Positions 24,125 to 31,873 of a stretch of DNA of 37,138 nucleotides are shown in pieces. The stretch is from positions 1 to 37,138 of the forward strand of contig NZ_JARXRM010000042.1 of the NCBI RefSeq assembly GCF_029887875.1, given 5' to 3'. The position numbers and the translations under genes were made by a program. Source of the DNA: Luteimonas endophytica. GTDB lineage: Bacteria; Pseudomonadota; Gammaproteobacteria; Xanthomonadales; Xanthomonadaceae. The first letter of the stretch is position 1; each line of letters starts with the position of its first letter. The notes below the pieces were generated by a model. The model was not told the DNA's origin. It did not search any database and saw nothing but the letters and a program-made list of their open reading frames with translations.

Positions 24125-27082
24125 TCAGAAGCCGTAGCGGAACGACGCCGACATCATCCGTGCGGCGCTCTGGCCGCCGAAGCGTTGCTGGTAGTCCATC
24201 TGCAACCAGGTGCGGGGAGACAGCGCGGTCGCCAGGCGCAGCCCGAACAGGCCGCCGCGGTCGTCGAGGCCGGTGGCCAGCGGCCGCCAGTCGTCGATGC
24301 CGGTGAAGCTGGCCCGGAACGCGTCGCCGCTGGCCGAGACGGTCTGCTGCCACTGCGCGTGGGCTTCCAGTTCGATCCGCTGGCCGCCCAGCTGCAGGGT
24401 CCGCGCGGCGCGCGCGCCGGCCAGCGCCTGCCAGCGCGAGGTCGCCGCCGCATCGCCGCGCAGGCCGAAGCCGCTGCCGCCGTGCTCGAAGAAGCCGTCG
24501 CGGTGCACCTGCGCATACTGCGCACCGACGAAGGGCGACAGACGGGTCGCGCCCAGCTGCAGCCGATAGCCGACTTCGCCGTGCACGCTGGCGAAGCTGC
24601 CCGAGTACCTGGTCTGGACCCCGTCGAGCGCCGCGCCCAACCGCAGGGTGCGGCGCACGTCCTGGTCGAAGCGCCCGGCGCCGGCGCCGCCCTGAGCGTA
24701 CCAGGCCTGGCCGGCGAACCCGGCGTAGGCAAGCGCCGAACTGCCGCGGCCGCGGTTGCTGTCGCCGCCGGCCGCGTCGCGCGCCTGGCCGTGGCTCTGC
24801 CCGTAGGCCACACCGGCGAAGCCGGACTCGCCGACCCGCACGTCGTGGCCGGAGAGCCCGCCGTCCAGATCGAATTCCAGCCCGGCGCCCTGGGCGCCGT
24901 GCAGCCCGAGCGACTGCGACCAGCTGCCGCTGGCGCGCGCATCGCGGTGCAGGCGGTCCAGCCGCGCCGACAGCGCGCGTGCGCCTGCCTCCATGGTCTC
25001 GAACGCCAGCGCGGAGCTGGCGGCATGCACCTCCCCGGACAGGCTTTGCAGGGTGGCCTGCGCCTCCGCCATCGAGGCGGTCTGCTGCACCGCGCCGGCG
25101 GCGCCGACGAAGCCCTCCGGCAGTGCAGTGGCGTCTCCGCGCGCGAGCAGCGCATCGAGGTAGCGGAACGCGCCTTCCACGCGCTCGGCCGACGCGGTGG
25201 TGGAGGCATCGAAGCCGCCCAGCGCCGACAGCGCGAGGGCGTCGAAGGTCTCCACCTGCAGGTCGACGCTGCCGCTGCCGTAGACGATCTCGGCTTCGAG
25301 GAAGATCCGCTCGGCGTCGTAGCCGAAGGTGTCGAAGGTACCGTCCAGGCCGCCTTCGGCGCTCAGCACGTTGACCAGCCCGGCCGGGGTGTAGCCGGGC
25401 CGGGCGCCGGCGACGAACAGGCCGCCGCCGTCGAGCGTGGCGGTCCCGGCGACCTGCAGCGACACGCCCAGCTCGACCGCCAGCACTGCATCGGCGGTCT
25501 GGGTGTAGTCGCCGTCGACCCGCAGCGCCTGCTGGTCCGAAGGCAGGCCGCCCACGCCCACCAGGCCGGCGTTGTGCAGGTTCCCGCCGACGCCGCCGAG
25601 CCCAACCAGGCCCGCGCCGGCGCCGACCTGCACACCGGAACCGAGGCTCCCGTACATGCCGAGCACGCCGCCCTCGACCAGGGTGCCGCCGAGGTAGCCG
25701 TTTTCGCCGGTCAGCACCAGCGCGCCGCTGCCGCGCTTGGTGAGGCCCCCGCTGCCGGCGATGTCGTTGTCCCAGTAGTAGACGGTCTGGTCGTCCGGCA
25801 GCGCGAAGTCGGCGACCACGTCGCCCCAGTCGAAGCGGCCCGGGCCGGCCACCGCGCGGCCGGCATCGAGCAGGCCGTAACCGAAGGTCGCATCCACGCC
25901 GGCGTCGCCGATGTCGGTGGCGGTGCCGAGGATCGTCTGCCGTACCAGGTCGTTGTCGAACCAGGGAAAGGCTTCCCACACCAGCGCCGCGGTGCCGCTG
26001 ACCTGCGGGGCCGCGAACGAGGTGCCGGTGACGATCCAGTAGCTCGGTGCGTCGGCGGTGTCGTCGGCGCCGGTCACGATCACCTCGCCCGGCGCGACCA
26101 GGCAGTAGCGCATCGCCACGCCGCAGGCGTTGGAGTATTCCGAGAGCTTCATTTCGCCGTCGTAGGCGAAGCTGGCGCTGTCCAGCGCGGCCACCGCAAG
26201 CCAGCCGCGTTCGAGCGCGGCGGCGCGATCGCCGCCCTTGCTCGGCAAGCGCGCCAGGTCGCCGGGGTCGGCCAGGCCGTCGTTGCCGGTGGCGAACACC
26301 ACCAGGCCGTCGTTGTCGAACACGAACGGCTCGTAGGCGCCGGCGTACAGCGCGGTGTTGCCGCCCATCTCCCAGGTCGGCCCACCCCAGGAGTTGTTCA
26401 TGATGCGCACGCCGTGCGCGATCAGGTCGGCGTGCATGAGAGCGAGGAATTCCGGGGAGCCGATGGCGTGCCCCGCGTCGCCGGCTTCCTGCAGCCCGCT
26501 GGTGGCTTCGTCGGAGAGGATGCGTGCCGAGACGATGCCGGCACCGGGCGCCACGCCGCCCGGCCATTCGCCGAACTGCGCGCCCGCCATCACCTGCGAG
26601 ACCCAGGTGCCGTGGCCGAGCACGTCGTCGACCGACAGGTCGTTGCCGTCGGCGTCGACGTAGACCTCGTTGTGCAGCACCCGCCCGGCCAGCGCCGGAT
26701 GCTCGCGCTCGACGCCGCTGTCGACCACGCCGATCACCGCGCCGCTGCCGGTGAAGCCGGCGGCGCGGGCGATGTCGACGCCGGTGCCGACCAGGTGCAC
26801 GTTGACCGGCGGCTCGCGGCTGGTGGGGCCGGGTTCCGGATCGGGATCGGGCTCCGGATCGGGCTCCGGCTCCGGCTCGGGCTCGGGTTCCGGATCGGGA
26901 TCCGGCTCGGGCGGCGGATCCGACGGCGGCGGGGCCGGGTCGGGCGCGCCCGGCACCGCCGGCGGCGGATCGGAACGCGTGCCGCCACCGCCGCCCCCAC
27001 ACGCGCTCACGCCGAAGGCGAGCACGGCCGCCACCGCGACCGCGAGTGCACTGCGGCGGATCCGCCGGGATTCCAACACCAT
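24125..27082 (-). CDS. Lipidated subtilisin-like serine protease autotransporter
   Basis: 985 residues. The signal ends in a lipobox-like GVSAC (Cys28), then poly-Gly and an acidic Pro linker (about 38-90, runs of PEP/DPEP). The peptidase S8 domain (about 95-410) has catalytic Asp121 (GVVDSGVE), His157 (GHGTW) and Ser355 (GTSFAAP), all intact. A passenger region contains an autotransporter-associated repeat (ALVLTGENGYLGGTLVEGGVLG). The C-terminal 270 residues form the 12-strand barrel, from about LGLHGAQGAGLEFDLDGG to the terminal ASFRYGF. The lipid anchor and fold resemble SphB1/NalP, which trim other surface proteins. I chose the ATG at 27082 (GGAG 8 nt upstream); the longer frame adds 29 residues before the signal. 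Confidence 0.92.
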   Translation of the reverse strand: MVLESRRIRRSALAVAVAAVLAFGVSACGGGGGGTRSDPPPAVPGAPDPAPPPSDPPPEPDPDPEPEPEPEPEPDPEPDPDPEPGPTSREPPVNVHLVGTGVDIARAAGFTGSGAVIGVVDSGVEREHPALAGRVLHNEVYVDADGNDLSVDDVLGHGTWVSQVMAGAQFGEWPGGVAPGAGIVSARILSDEATSGLQEAGDAGHAIGSPEFLALMHADLIAHGVRIMNNSWGGPTWEMGGNTALYAGAYEPFVFDNDGLVVFATGNDGLADPGDLARLPSKGGDRAAALERGWLAVAALDSASFAYDGEMKLSEYSNACGVAMRYCLVAPGEVIVTGADDTADAPSYWIVTGTSFAAPQVSGTAALVWEAFPWFDNDLVRQTILGTATDIGDAGVDATFGYGLLDAGRAVAGPGRFDWGDVVADFALPDDQTVYYWDNDIAGSGGLTKRGSGALVLTGENGYLGGTLVEGGVLGMYGSLGSGVQVGAGAGLVGLGGVGGNLHNAGLVGVGGLPSDQQALRVDGDYTQTADAVLAVELGVSLQVAGTATLDGGGLFVAGARPGYTPAGLVNVLSAEGGLDGTFDTFGYDAERIFLEAEIVYGSGSVDLQVETFDALALSALGGFDASTTASAERVEGAFRYLDALLARGDATALPEGFVGAAGAVQQTASMAEAQATLQSLSGEVHAASSALAFETMEAGARALSARLDRLHRDARASGSWSQSLGLHGAQGAGLEFDLDGGLSGHDVRVGESGFAGVAYGQSHGQARDAAGGDSNRGRGSSALAYAGFAGQAWYAQGGAGAGRFDQDVRRTLRLGAALDGVQTRYSGSFASVHGEVGYRLQLGATRLSPFVGAQYAQVHRDGFFEHGGSGFGLRGDAAATSRWQALAGARAARTLQLGGQRIELEAHAQWQQTVSASGDAFRASFTGIDDWRPLATGLDDRGGLFGLRLATALSPRTWLQMDYQQRFGGQSAARMMSASFRYGF
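26831..26911 (-). repeat. In-frame tandem hexanucleotide-like repeat encoding the Pro-Glu/Asp linker
   Basis: On the plus strand the unit is roughly GGMTCS (GGATCG, GGCTCC, GGTTCC), repeated about 13 times. In the protein it gives alternating Pro and Asp/Glu between the lipobox and the protease. Units are multiples of three, so changes in copy number would alter linker length without shifting the frame. Confidence 0.75.
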
Positions 27083-27185
27083 GATGTCGCTCCACCGCTT
27101 CCAGGTTGTCTTCGCCACTGATCGGCAAAACCCGTCCCGACTGAAGCGGCAGGCGTCGAAAATGGGCACTGGGTGGGGTCGGATG

Positions 27186-27207
27186 TGCGTATTCGTGACG
27201 CAGTGCG
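27186..27207. promoter_or_regulatory. TGCGTAT ... TGACGCAGTGCG motif upstream of the autotransporter
   Basis: TGCGTAT (27186-27192) and TGACGCAGTGCG (27196-27207) repeat, with one change in spacing, the palindrome region at 16226-16246 read on the opposite strand. It lies about 105 bp before the autotransporter ATG. Candidate shared operator. Confidence 0.4.
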
Positions 27208-27255
27208 CCTATCGACCCGCGGCGGCGCGACGCCTAGACACGAGGCCGGACGCCT

Positions 27256-27365
27256 CGTAAGGAGCGCGCCATGCACGCGAAAGCCGGCGCGGTGGCCGTG
27301 GCCGGATCGCCGCCCACCGGGTCGGGAACCGCCGCGGCCTTCGCCGCCATGGGCCGCTCCTGCGG
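27256..27365 (-). repeat. REP composite (B then inverted A; A-B' unit on the minus strand)
   Basis: REP-B GGAGCGCGCCATGCACGCGA (from 27260) and inverted REP-A CCGCCATGGGCCGCTCCTGC (from 27343), about 40 bp apart. It lies between the divergent autotransporter and Mn-catalase genes, the only structure seen in much of that 485-bp gap. Confidence 0.75.
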
Positions 27366-27448
27366 AGCCGCGATGCGCTCGCCCCGGCCCGCCCGGCCCG
27401 TCCGCCGCCGCATCAGGCGATGCCGAGAAAACGGCAACGCATTCAGAA

Positions 27449-27464
27449 AATTGTGCGCGCAATT
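27449..27464. promoter_or_regulatory. Near-palindrome AATTG-N6-CAATT upstream of Mn-catalase
   Basis: AATTGTGCGCGCAATT lies in a locally AT-rich patch (27410-27480) about 105 bp before the Mn-catalase start, just upstream of a TTGACC (27474-27479) that could be a -35. No good -10 follows at 17 nt. A possible operator; regulator unknown. Confidence 0.35.
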
Positions 27465-27567
27465 CGCAATGTCTTGACCGGCGCGCGCCAACACTCGGAC
27501 ACCCGAACAGGCATCACACGGCCCGCGTTCCTGCGGAACCGCTCGCCTCGACAAGACGGAGATCCGA

Positions 27568-28536
27568 ATGTTTTCCCACAACAAGCGCCTGCAGTACACG
27601 GTCCGCATATCCGAGTCCAACCCGGCCCTCGCCAACCTCATGCTCGAACAGTTCGGCGGCCCGCAGGGCGAGCTGGCCGCGGCGATGCGCTACTTCACCC
27701 AGGCCCTTGCCGAGGACGATCCGGGCCGCAAGGACATGCTGCTCGACATCGCCACCGAGGAACTCAGCCACCTGGAAGTGATCGGCACCATCGTGGCGAT
27801 GCTGAACAAGGGCGCCAAGGGCCGGCTGGCCGAAGGGGTGGAGGAGGAAGCCGAGCTGTTCCGCTCGCTGCAGGGCGCCGGCAACGATTCGCACGTCACC
27901 CAGGTGCTGTACGGCGGCGGCCCGGCGCTCACCAACTCCGGCGGCATGCTGTGGACGGCCGGCTATATCGACAGCATCGGCGATCCGTCCGCCGACCTGC
28001 GTTCCAACATCGCCGCCGAGGCGCGCGCCAAGATCGTCTACGAGCGGCTGATCAACGTGACCACCGATCCCGGGGTGAAGGAGGCGCTCGGCTTCCTGAT
28101 GACCCGCGAGATGTCGCACCAGAAGTCGTTCGAGAAGGCGCTGTACTCGATGGAGCCGAACTTCCCGCCCGGCAAGCTGGCGGGCATGCCCGAGTTCGAG
28201 GAGATGTACGTCAATACCTCGCAGGGCGATGGCGACATGCGCGGGCCCTGGAACAGCGACGAGAACTTCCGCTACGCCGACGGCGATCCGGCCAGCTTCG
28301 TTGCCGCCGGCGGTGGCGACGGCACCGCTTCGGTGAAGCTCGGCCGCAAGGAGAAGGGCGTGGTGGAGGCGATGGCCAAGCGCACCGCCTCGGACCCCGG
28401 CGCCAACCCGGTGACCGGCATCGAGCTGGGCAAGGCGCCGGGGACGATGGCGTTGACCACGCCGGTGAAGGAGCCCGCGGTCGCCGCGGCGCCGGCCAAG
28501 CCGAAGGGCAACGCCACCAAGAAACCACGCGGCTGA
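27568..28536 (+). CDS. Manganese catalase
   Basis: 322 residues, non-haem di-manganese catalase. Dimetal ligands are visible: Glu35 (GPQGELAAAMRYF), Glu65 and His68 (ATEELSHLE), a Glu in NIAAEARAKIVYERL and Glu/His in MTREMSHQKSFEKAL. The body continues with FPPGKLAGMPEFEEMYVNTS typical of the family. The C-terminal 40 residues are Lys/Ala/Pro-rich and variable (KEPAVAAAPAKPKGNATKK). It removes hydrogen peroxide in the cytoplasm; in many bacteria it belongs to the general stress response, in keeping with the SDR and chaB nearby. GGAGAT lies 5 nt before the ATG. Followed by a hairpin. Confidence 0.95.
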   Translation: MFSHNKRLQYTVRISESNPALANLMLEQFGGPQGELAAAMRYFTQALAEDDPGRKDMLLDIATEELSHLEVIGTIVAMLNKGAKGRLAEGVEEEAELFRSLQGAGNDSHVTQVLYGGGPALTNSGGMLWTAGYIDSIGDPSADLRSNIAAEARAKIVYERLINVTTDPGVKEALGFLMTREMSHQKSFEKALYSMEPNFPPGKLAGMPEFEEMYVNTSQGDGDMRGPWNSDENFRYADGDPASFVAAGGGDGTASVKLGRKEKGVVEAMAKRTASDPGANPVTGIELGKAPGTMALTTPVKEPAVAAAPAKPKGNATKKPRG

Positions 28537-28557
28537 TCGCGCCGGACCCCGGTGCCT

Positions 28558-28584
28558 CCGCAGGCGCGCCAAGGCGCCCTGCGG
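28558..28584 (+). terminator. Strong hairpin after Mn-catalase
   Basis: CCGCAGG-C-GCGCC (28558-28570) pairs with GGCGC-CCTGCGG (28573-28584) across a two-base loop with one bulged C, 22 nt after the stop. No T-tract, but such hairpins are common terminators in very GC-rich genomes. Confidence 0.45.
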
Positions 28585-28610
28585 GGCGTCTCCCGCGGCG
28601 CGGCCCACCC

Positions 28611-28784
28611 GTAGGCGCGGCCCATCGCCGCGAAGGCTGCGGAGCGCTCCGGCCAGCCGGGCGGGGTCGCGGACGTGGCTGACCGCACCGGCTTTCGCGT
28701 GCATGGCACGCTCCTACGGGGGCCCCGGCACTTGCCGCGACGCGGGAGCCCTCCGTAGGAGCGGCCCATGGCCGCGAAGGCCGG
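28611..28784 (+). repeat. REP triplet (A, inverted B, A)
   Basis: REP-A at 28611 (GTAGGCGCGGCCCATCGCCG), inverted REP-B at 28687-28720 (TTTCGCGTGCATGGCACGCT) and a second REP-A at 28755 (GTAGGAGCGGCCCATGGCCG). It fills the gap between the Mn-catalase and the convergent acyltransferase gene and is the longest cluster in the window. Confidence 0.8.
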
Positions 28785-28833
28785 CATCGCTGCCGAGACC
28801 GCCATGCCCACACGCCGGCCGAGGGCGCCTCGA

Positions 28834-30045
28834 TCAGGAAGCCGAGGCGCACGAGGCGCGCGCCACGTCCGGAGGCGACGCGCGCCCACCAGCCGCAACG
28901 CCGAACAGCGGCCGCAGCGCCCGCACCCGGCGAATCCCGTACTCATGGATCAGCAGGCAGCCGGCCACGGTGGCCAGTACCACCAGGGCGGGCTCGACCA
29001 CCGGCCCCAGCGCCAGCTTCGCCAGCCAGTAGCCCGCCACCACGATGATGGTCTGGTGGAGCACGTACCAGGGATAGACCGCCTGGCTGGCGTAGGCCAG
29101 CCAGCGGAACGGCCGGTTCAGCAGGTGGTGGCCCCAGCCCAGCACCATCAGGATCCAGGTCCAGGCGTTGAGCCGCTGCACCAGATCGAACAGCGCCCGC
29201 GCCGGGGTCGGCCCAGGCCGGGTGTTGAACAGCAGCCACAGGAACGCCGCGAACGCGAGCAGGGCCGCCGCCAGCAGCCACCAGCGCCGCCGTTTCAGCT
29301 CCGCCCAGAGTTCCTCGTCGGCGCCGATCCAGTAGCCGTACAGGAACATCGCGAAGTAGATCGCGTGGCTGTGCCAGTCCTGGACCAGGTCGTGGGTGGT
29401 GGGGAACCGCGCCGACAGCAGCCAGGTCGCGACCGCGAGCGGCAGCGCCGGCAGCAGCCACAGCCGCCAGCCGCGCAGGCCGCGGAAGCGCTCGCGCAGC
29501 GCGCGCCCGGCGCGACCGCGCAGCAGCGGCAGCAGCGCCGCCAGCAGCAGCGAGTAGGCCAGCAGGTACGGCAGGTACCACAGGTGGTTCCAGGTGATGC
29601 CCACGTGCGAACCGTCGAACGCCCCCGGCGGCCACGGCCGGAAGGTGAAGTAGTGCAGCAGGAACTGGGCGTAGTTGCCGGCGAAGGCGCCGTTCGAGAG
29701 CGCCTGCAGGTAGGCCTGCGGCGGCACCACCACCGCCATCCCGAACAGCAGCGGCACCAGCAGGCGGCGGGCCCGGCTCCAGGCGAACGCGCCGGGGGCG
29801 CTGCGCCGCAGCAGGAAGTTCACCGCCAGCCCCGAGATCAGGAACAGCAGCGACATCCGCCACTGGTTGACCATCAGCATCGGCCATTGCAGCCACTCGG
29901 CGACGTGGGCCGACTTGATGTGCCAGCCCCAGTCCGCCACGTAGAACATGCCGCAGTGATAGAGGATCAGCAGGGCGAACGCGAGGACCCGCAGCGCATC
30001 GATATCGTGGCGGCGGGCCGGTGGTGGGACGGAAATGGCGGACAT
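28834..30045 (-). CDS. Acyltransferase family 3 membrane protein
   Basis: 403 residues, about ten membrane helices. The acyltransferase-3 start is clear: RRHDIDALRVLAFALLILYHCGMFY (Asp/Arg and the conserved His), then RMSLLFLISGLAVNFLLRR and ARRLLVPLLFGMAVVVPPQAYLQ, and TWNHLWYLPYLLAYSLLLA. It ends near RWLAYASQAVYPWYVLHQTIIVVAGY. Relatives O-acylate glucans, lipid A, peptidoglycan or surface sugars; this subfamily resembles MdoC/OpgC-type glucan succinyl transferases, but the acceptor is unknown. The start at 30045 matches the family; the frame beyond it runs through REP sequence. It converges with the Mn-catalase gene and diverges from the LytTR gene. Confidence 0.88.
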   Translation of the reverse strand: MSAISVPPPARRHDIDALRVLAFALLILYHCGMFYVADWGWHIKSAHVAEWLQWPMLMVNQWRMSLLFLISGLAVNFLLRRSAPGAFAWSRARRLLVPLLFGMAVVVPPQAYLQALSNGAFAGNYAQFLLHYFTFRPWPPGAFDGSHVGITWNHLWYLPYLLAYSLLLAALLPLLRGRAGRALRERFRGLRGWRLWLLPALPLAVATWLLSARFPTTHDLVQDWHSHAIYFAMFLYGYWIGADEELWAELKRRRWWLLAAALLAFAAFLWLLFNTRPGPTPARALFDLVQRLNAWTWILMVLGWGHHLLNRPFRWLAYASQAVYPWYVLHQTIIVVAGYWLAKLALGPVVEPALVVLATVAGCLLIHEYGIRRVRALRPLFGVAAGGRASPPDVARASCASAS

Positions 30046-30204
30046 GGCGGTGGTTCGCTCCGGTGCGGGGGCACCACCCTGCAGTCGCCCGCACGCCGGA
30101 AAAAGCCCGCAGGGACGCCACGCGGGGCGGGTGGGACCAGCGGTGGCGGGCAGGGACCGGCGGTGACCGCGATGCGCGCCGCGGAGCGACCCCGGCGCGT
30201 GCCT

Positions 30205-30317
30205 GTAGGAGCGGCCCCATGGCCGCGAAGGCCGCGGGTCGCTCCGGCCCAGCGGCGGCGATTCCGGGCATGGCACAGCGCATGGGCTTTCGCGTGCTTG
30301 GCACGCTCCTGCGAGGA
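30205..30317 (+). repeat. REP composite (A, inverted B)
   Basis: REP-A GTAGGAGCGGCCCCATGGCC (from 30205) and inverted REP-B CTTTCGCGTGCTTGGCACGC (from 30287), 46 bp apart. It is the best-conserved copy. It occupies the middle of the 331-bp divergent gap between the acyltransferase and LytTR genes; the rest of that gap holds only the promoter motif at 30354. Confidence 0.8.
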
Positions 30318-30353
30318 CGAGCGGCGCGGTGCCTGCCCCGGCTGGCGCCGCCG

Positions 30354-30364
30354 GGCTAGACTGC
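30354..30364 (+). promoter_or_regulatory. Probable -10 motif GGCTAGACTGC
   Basis: Same 11-mer as at 6076. Its end is 12 nt before the ATG at 30377, so the transcript leader would be about 8 nt; translation may be nearly leaderless or the real start may lie further in. Confidence 0.5.
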
Positions 30365-30376
30365 GCCCGCCGGGCC

Positions 30377-31246
30377 ATGGCCCGCCCGGACGGAACCGCC
30401 GTGCAGCCGCAGACCTACCTCCAGCACCGCCGCCTGTACGAGGCCGCCTTCTGGATCCTGATCGTCGGCGTGCATGCCGTCGCCAACAGCATCACCACCA
30501 ATATCGACCTGGCCCGCTCCGACCTGGCCATCGCCCGCTGGGAGCCCTGGGTCTGGGAATGTTCGAGCGCCGTAGCGCTGCTGGCCCTGGTGCCGCTGCT
30601 GGTGGCCGTCGACCGGCGCTTCCCGCTCGAGCGGGGGCGGGTGCGGCGCAGCGCCCTCGCCCACCTCGCGTTCAGCGTGCCGTTCTCGCTCCTGCACGTG
30701 GCCGCGATGGTGGCGCTGCGCGAGCTGGCGTATGCGGCAATGGGCTACGACTACCGGTTCGGCGACTGGCGGGTGGCGCTGGGCTACGAATACCTCAAGG
30801 ACGTGCGCACCTACGGATACTTCCTGGCCATCCTGTATCTCTACCGGTTCGCGCTGCGGCGCTGGCAGGGCGAGGCCGGGTTCCTGACCGAAGGCCGCGA
30901 GGACCGCCCCGCAGAGCCGGTCGTCGACCGCTTCCTGATCAAGAAGCTGGGCCGCGAGTTCCTGGTGCGGGTGGACGACATCGACTGGATCGAGGCCGCC
31001 GGCAACTACGTCACCCTGCACGTCGGAGAGCGCCTGTACCCGCTGCGCGAGACCATGGCCGGGATCCAGGCGCGGCTGGAGGGCCAGGGCTTCGCGCGGG
31101 TGCACCGCAGCGCCATCGTCAACCTCGACCGGGTTCGCGAGATCGAGCCGTTCGACACCGGCGACGCCCGCGCCCATATGCACGGCGGCGGCGTGGTCGC
31201 GGTGAGCCGGCGCTACCGGCAGGCGCTGAAGGAGCGGCTGGCCTAG
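30377..31246 (+). CDS. Membrane-bound LytTR-type DNA-binding regulator
   Basis: 289 residues. Four N-terminal membrane helices (about 20-45, 60-80, 95-120 and 140-160: LYEAAFWILIVGVHAVAN, CSSAVALLALVPLLVAV, SALAHLAFSVPFSLLHVAAMVAL, TYGYFLAILYLYRFAL) are followed by a linker and a C-terminal LytTR domain (about 190-289: FLIKKLGREFLVRVDDIDWIEAAGNYVTLHVGERLYPLRETM, RVHRSAIVNLDRVREIEP, VAVSRRYRQALKERL). Such proteins bind promoter DNA while anchored in the membrane, and sense through the helices without a separate kinase. The signal and target genes are unknown; the adjacent acyltransferase or YCII gene are candidates. The ATG at 30377 fits the promoter; the frame is open to 30329. Confidence 0.9.
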   Translation: MARPDGTAVQPQTYLQHRRLYEAAFWILIVGVHAVANSITTNIDLARSDLAIARWEPWVWECSSAVALLALVPLLVAVDRRFPLERGRVRRSALAHLAFSVPFSLLHVAAMVALRELAYAAMGYDYRFGDWRVALGYEYLKDVRTYGYFLAILYLYRFALRRWQGEAGFLTEGREDRPAEPVVDRFLIKKLGREFLVRVDDIDWIEAAGNYVTLHVGERLYPLRETMAGIQARLEGQGFARVHRSAIVNLDRVREIEPFDTGDARAHMHGGGVVAVSRRYRQALKERLA

Positions 31247-31315
31247 GCCGTGCGCGAGGAACGCCCCGGACCGCGATCCGCTTTTGGGGGCCAGCGGCAC
31301 TCCCGACCCCGGCCT

Positions 31316-31329
31316 CGGGCTCGAGCCCG
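31316..31329. terminator. Palindrome between convergent genes
   Basis: CGGGCTCGAGCCCG is a perfect 14-bp palindrome with further GGCC/GGCC flanks, between the LytTR gene and the convergent YCII gene. Possible bidirectional terminator; no T-tract. Confidence 0.3.
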
Positions 31330-31381
31330 GCCCGGCGCCAGGCCGTTCGCCGGCGTCGCCACGGCGCGAGGCGGAGGCGCC

Positions 31382-31774
31382 CTACCCGCTCAGCGGCGTC
31401 TCGTTGGCGAACACGTCCGCGCGCGCGCGCGCCGGCTCGATCGGCCGGATCTCGAACTCCAGCCCGCAGGCGATGCACGGGTTCTGCGCCGCCAGCGCCG
31501 CGGCCTCGTCCAGGCTGGCGGCCAGGATCGTCCAGTAGCCGCCGATCACTTCCTTGCTCTCGGCGAACGGGCCATCGGTGGTGCCGCGGCGCGAAACCGT
31601 GCGGCCCCCGGGCTGCAGCCGCTGCCCGGCACGCATGCTGCCCTCGGCCACGCAGCGATCGTGCCAGACGTAGAAGGCGTCGATCGCGCCCTGGATGCGC
31701 TCCTGCGGCAGCTGCGGATCCCACTTGCCGCGGGAGAGCACCAGATACTCGGACTTCGGCGGTTTCCCGGTCAC
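31382..31774 (-). CDS. YCII-related (DGPF) domain protein
   Basis: 130 residues. A YCII/DGPF fold: YLVLSRGKWDPQLP at the start, WHDRCVAEGSMRAGQRLQPGG, the signature RRGTTDGPFAESKEVIGGYWTILAASLDEAAALA, and a C-terminal CIACGLEFEIRPI. Family members are small ferredoxin-like proteins of unknown chemistry, often encoded near ECF sigma factors; none is here. A possible -10 (GCTATCCTTGC, minus strand) lies 28-38 nt upstream. The gene is about 100 bp downstream of the NTF2-like gene on the same strand. Confidence 0.88.
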   Translation of the reverse strand: MTGKPPKSEYLVLSRGKWDPQLPQERIQGAIDAFYVWHDRCVAEGSMRAGQRLQPGGRTVSRRGTTDGPFAESKEVIGGYWTILAASLDEAAALAAQNPCIACGLEFEIRPIEPARARADVFANETPLSG

Positions 31775-31801
31775 GGGGTGCGGCTCCTCGGATGGCGGCC
31801 G

Positions 31802-31812
31802 GCAAGGATAGC
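31802..31812 (-). promoter_or_regulatory. Probable -10 motif GCTATCCTTGC (minus strand)
   Basis: TATCCT within GCTATCCTTGC, a one-base-longer variant of the GCTANNNTGC motif, 28 nt before the YCII ATG. Confidence 0.4.
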
Positions 31813-31873
31813 GCGGCGCCTGCGCGCACCGCAGTGCGCGGCGGCGGCGCCCGGTCGCGCGAAGGCGCCGGCG

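Noticed and set aside
26831..26911. Tandem repeat considered as CRISPR-like array
   Set aside because: Six-base units without spacers, in frame within a coding sequence.
24071..27121. 1016-aa plus-strand frame opposite the autotransporter
   Set aside because: The minus-strand gene has an intact catalytic triad and barrel; the antisense frame has none and contains the GSGSGS shadow of the Pro-Glu repeat.
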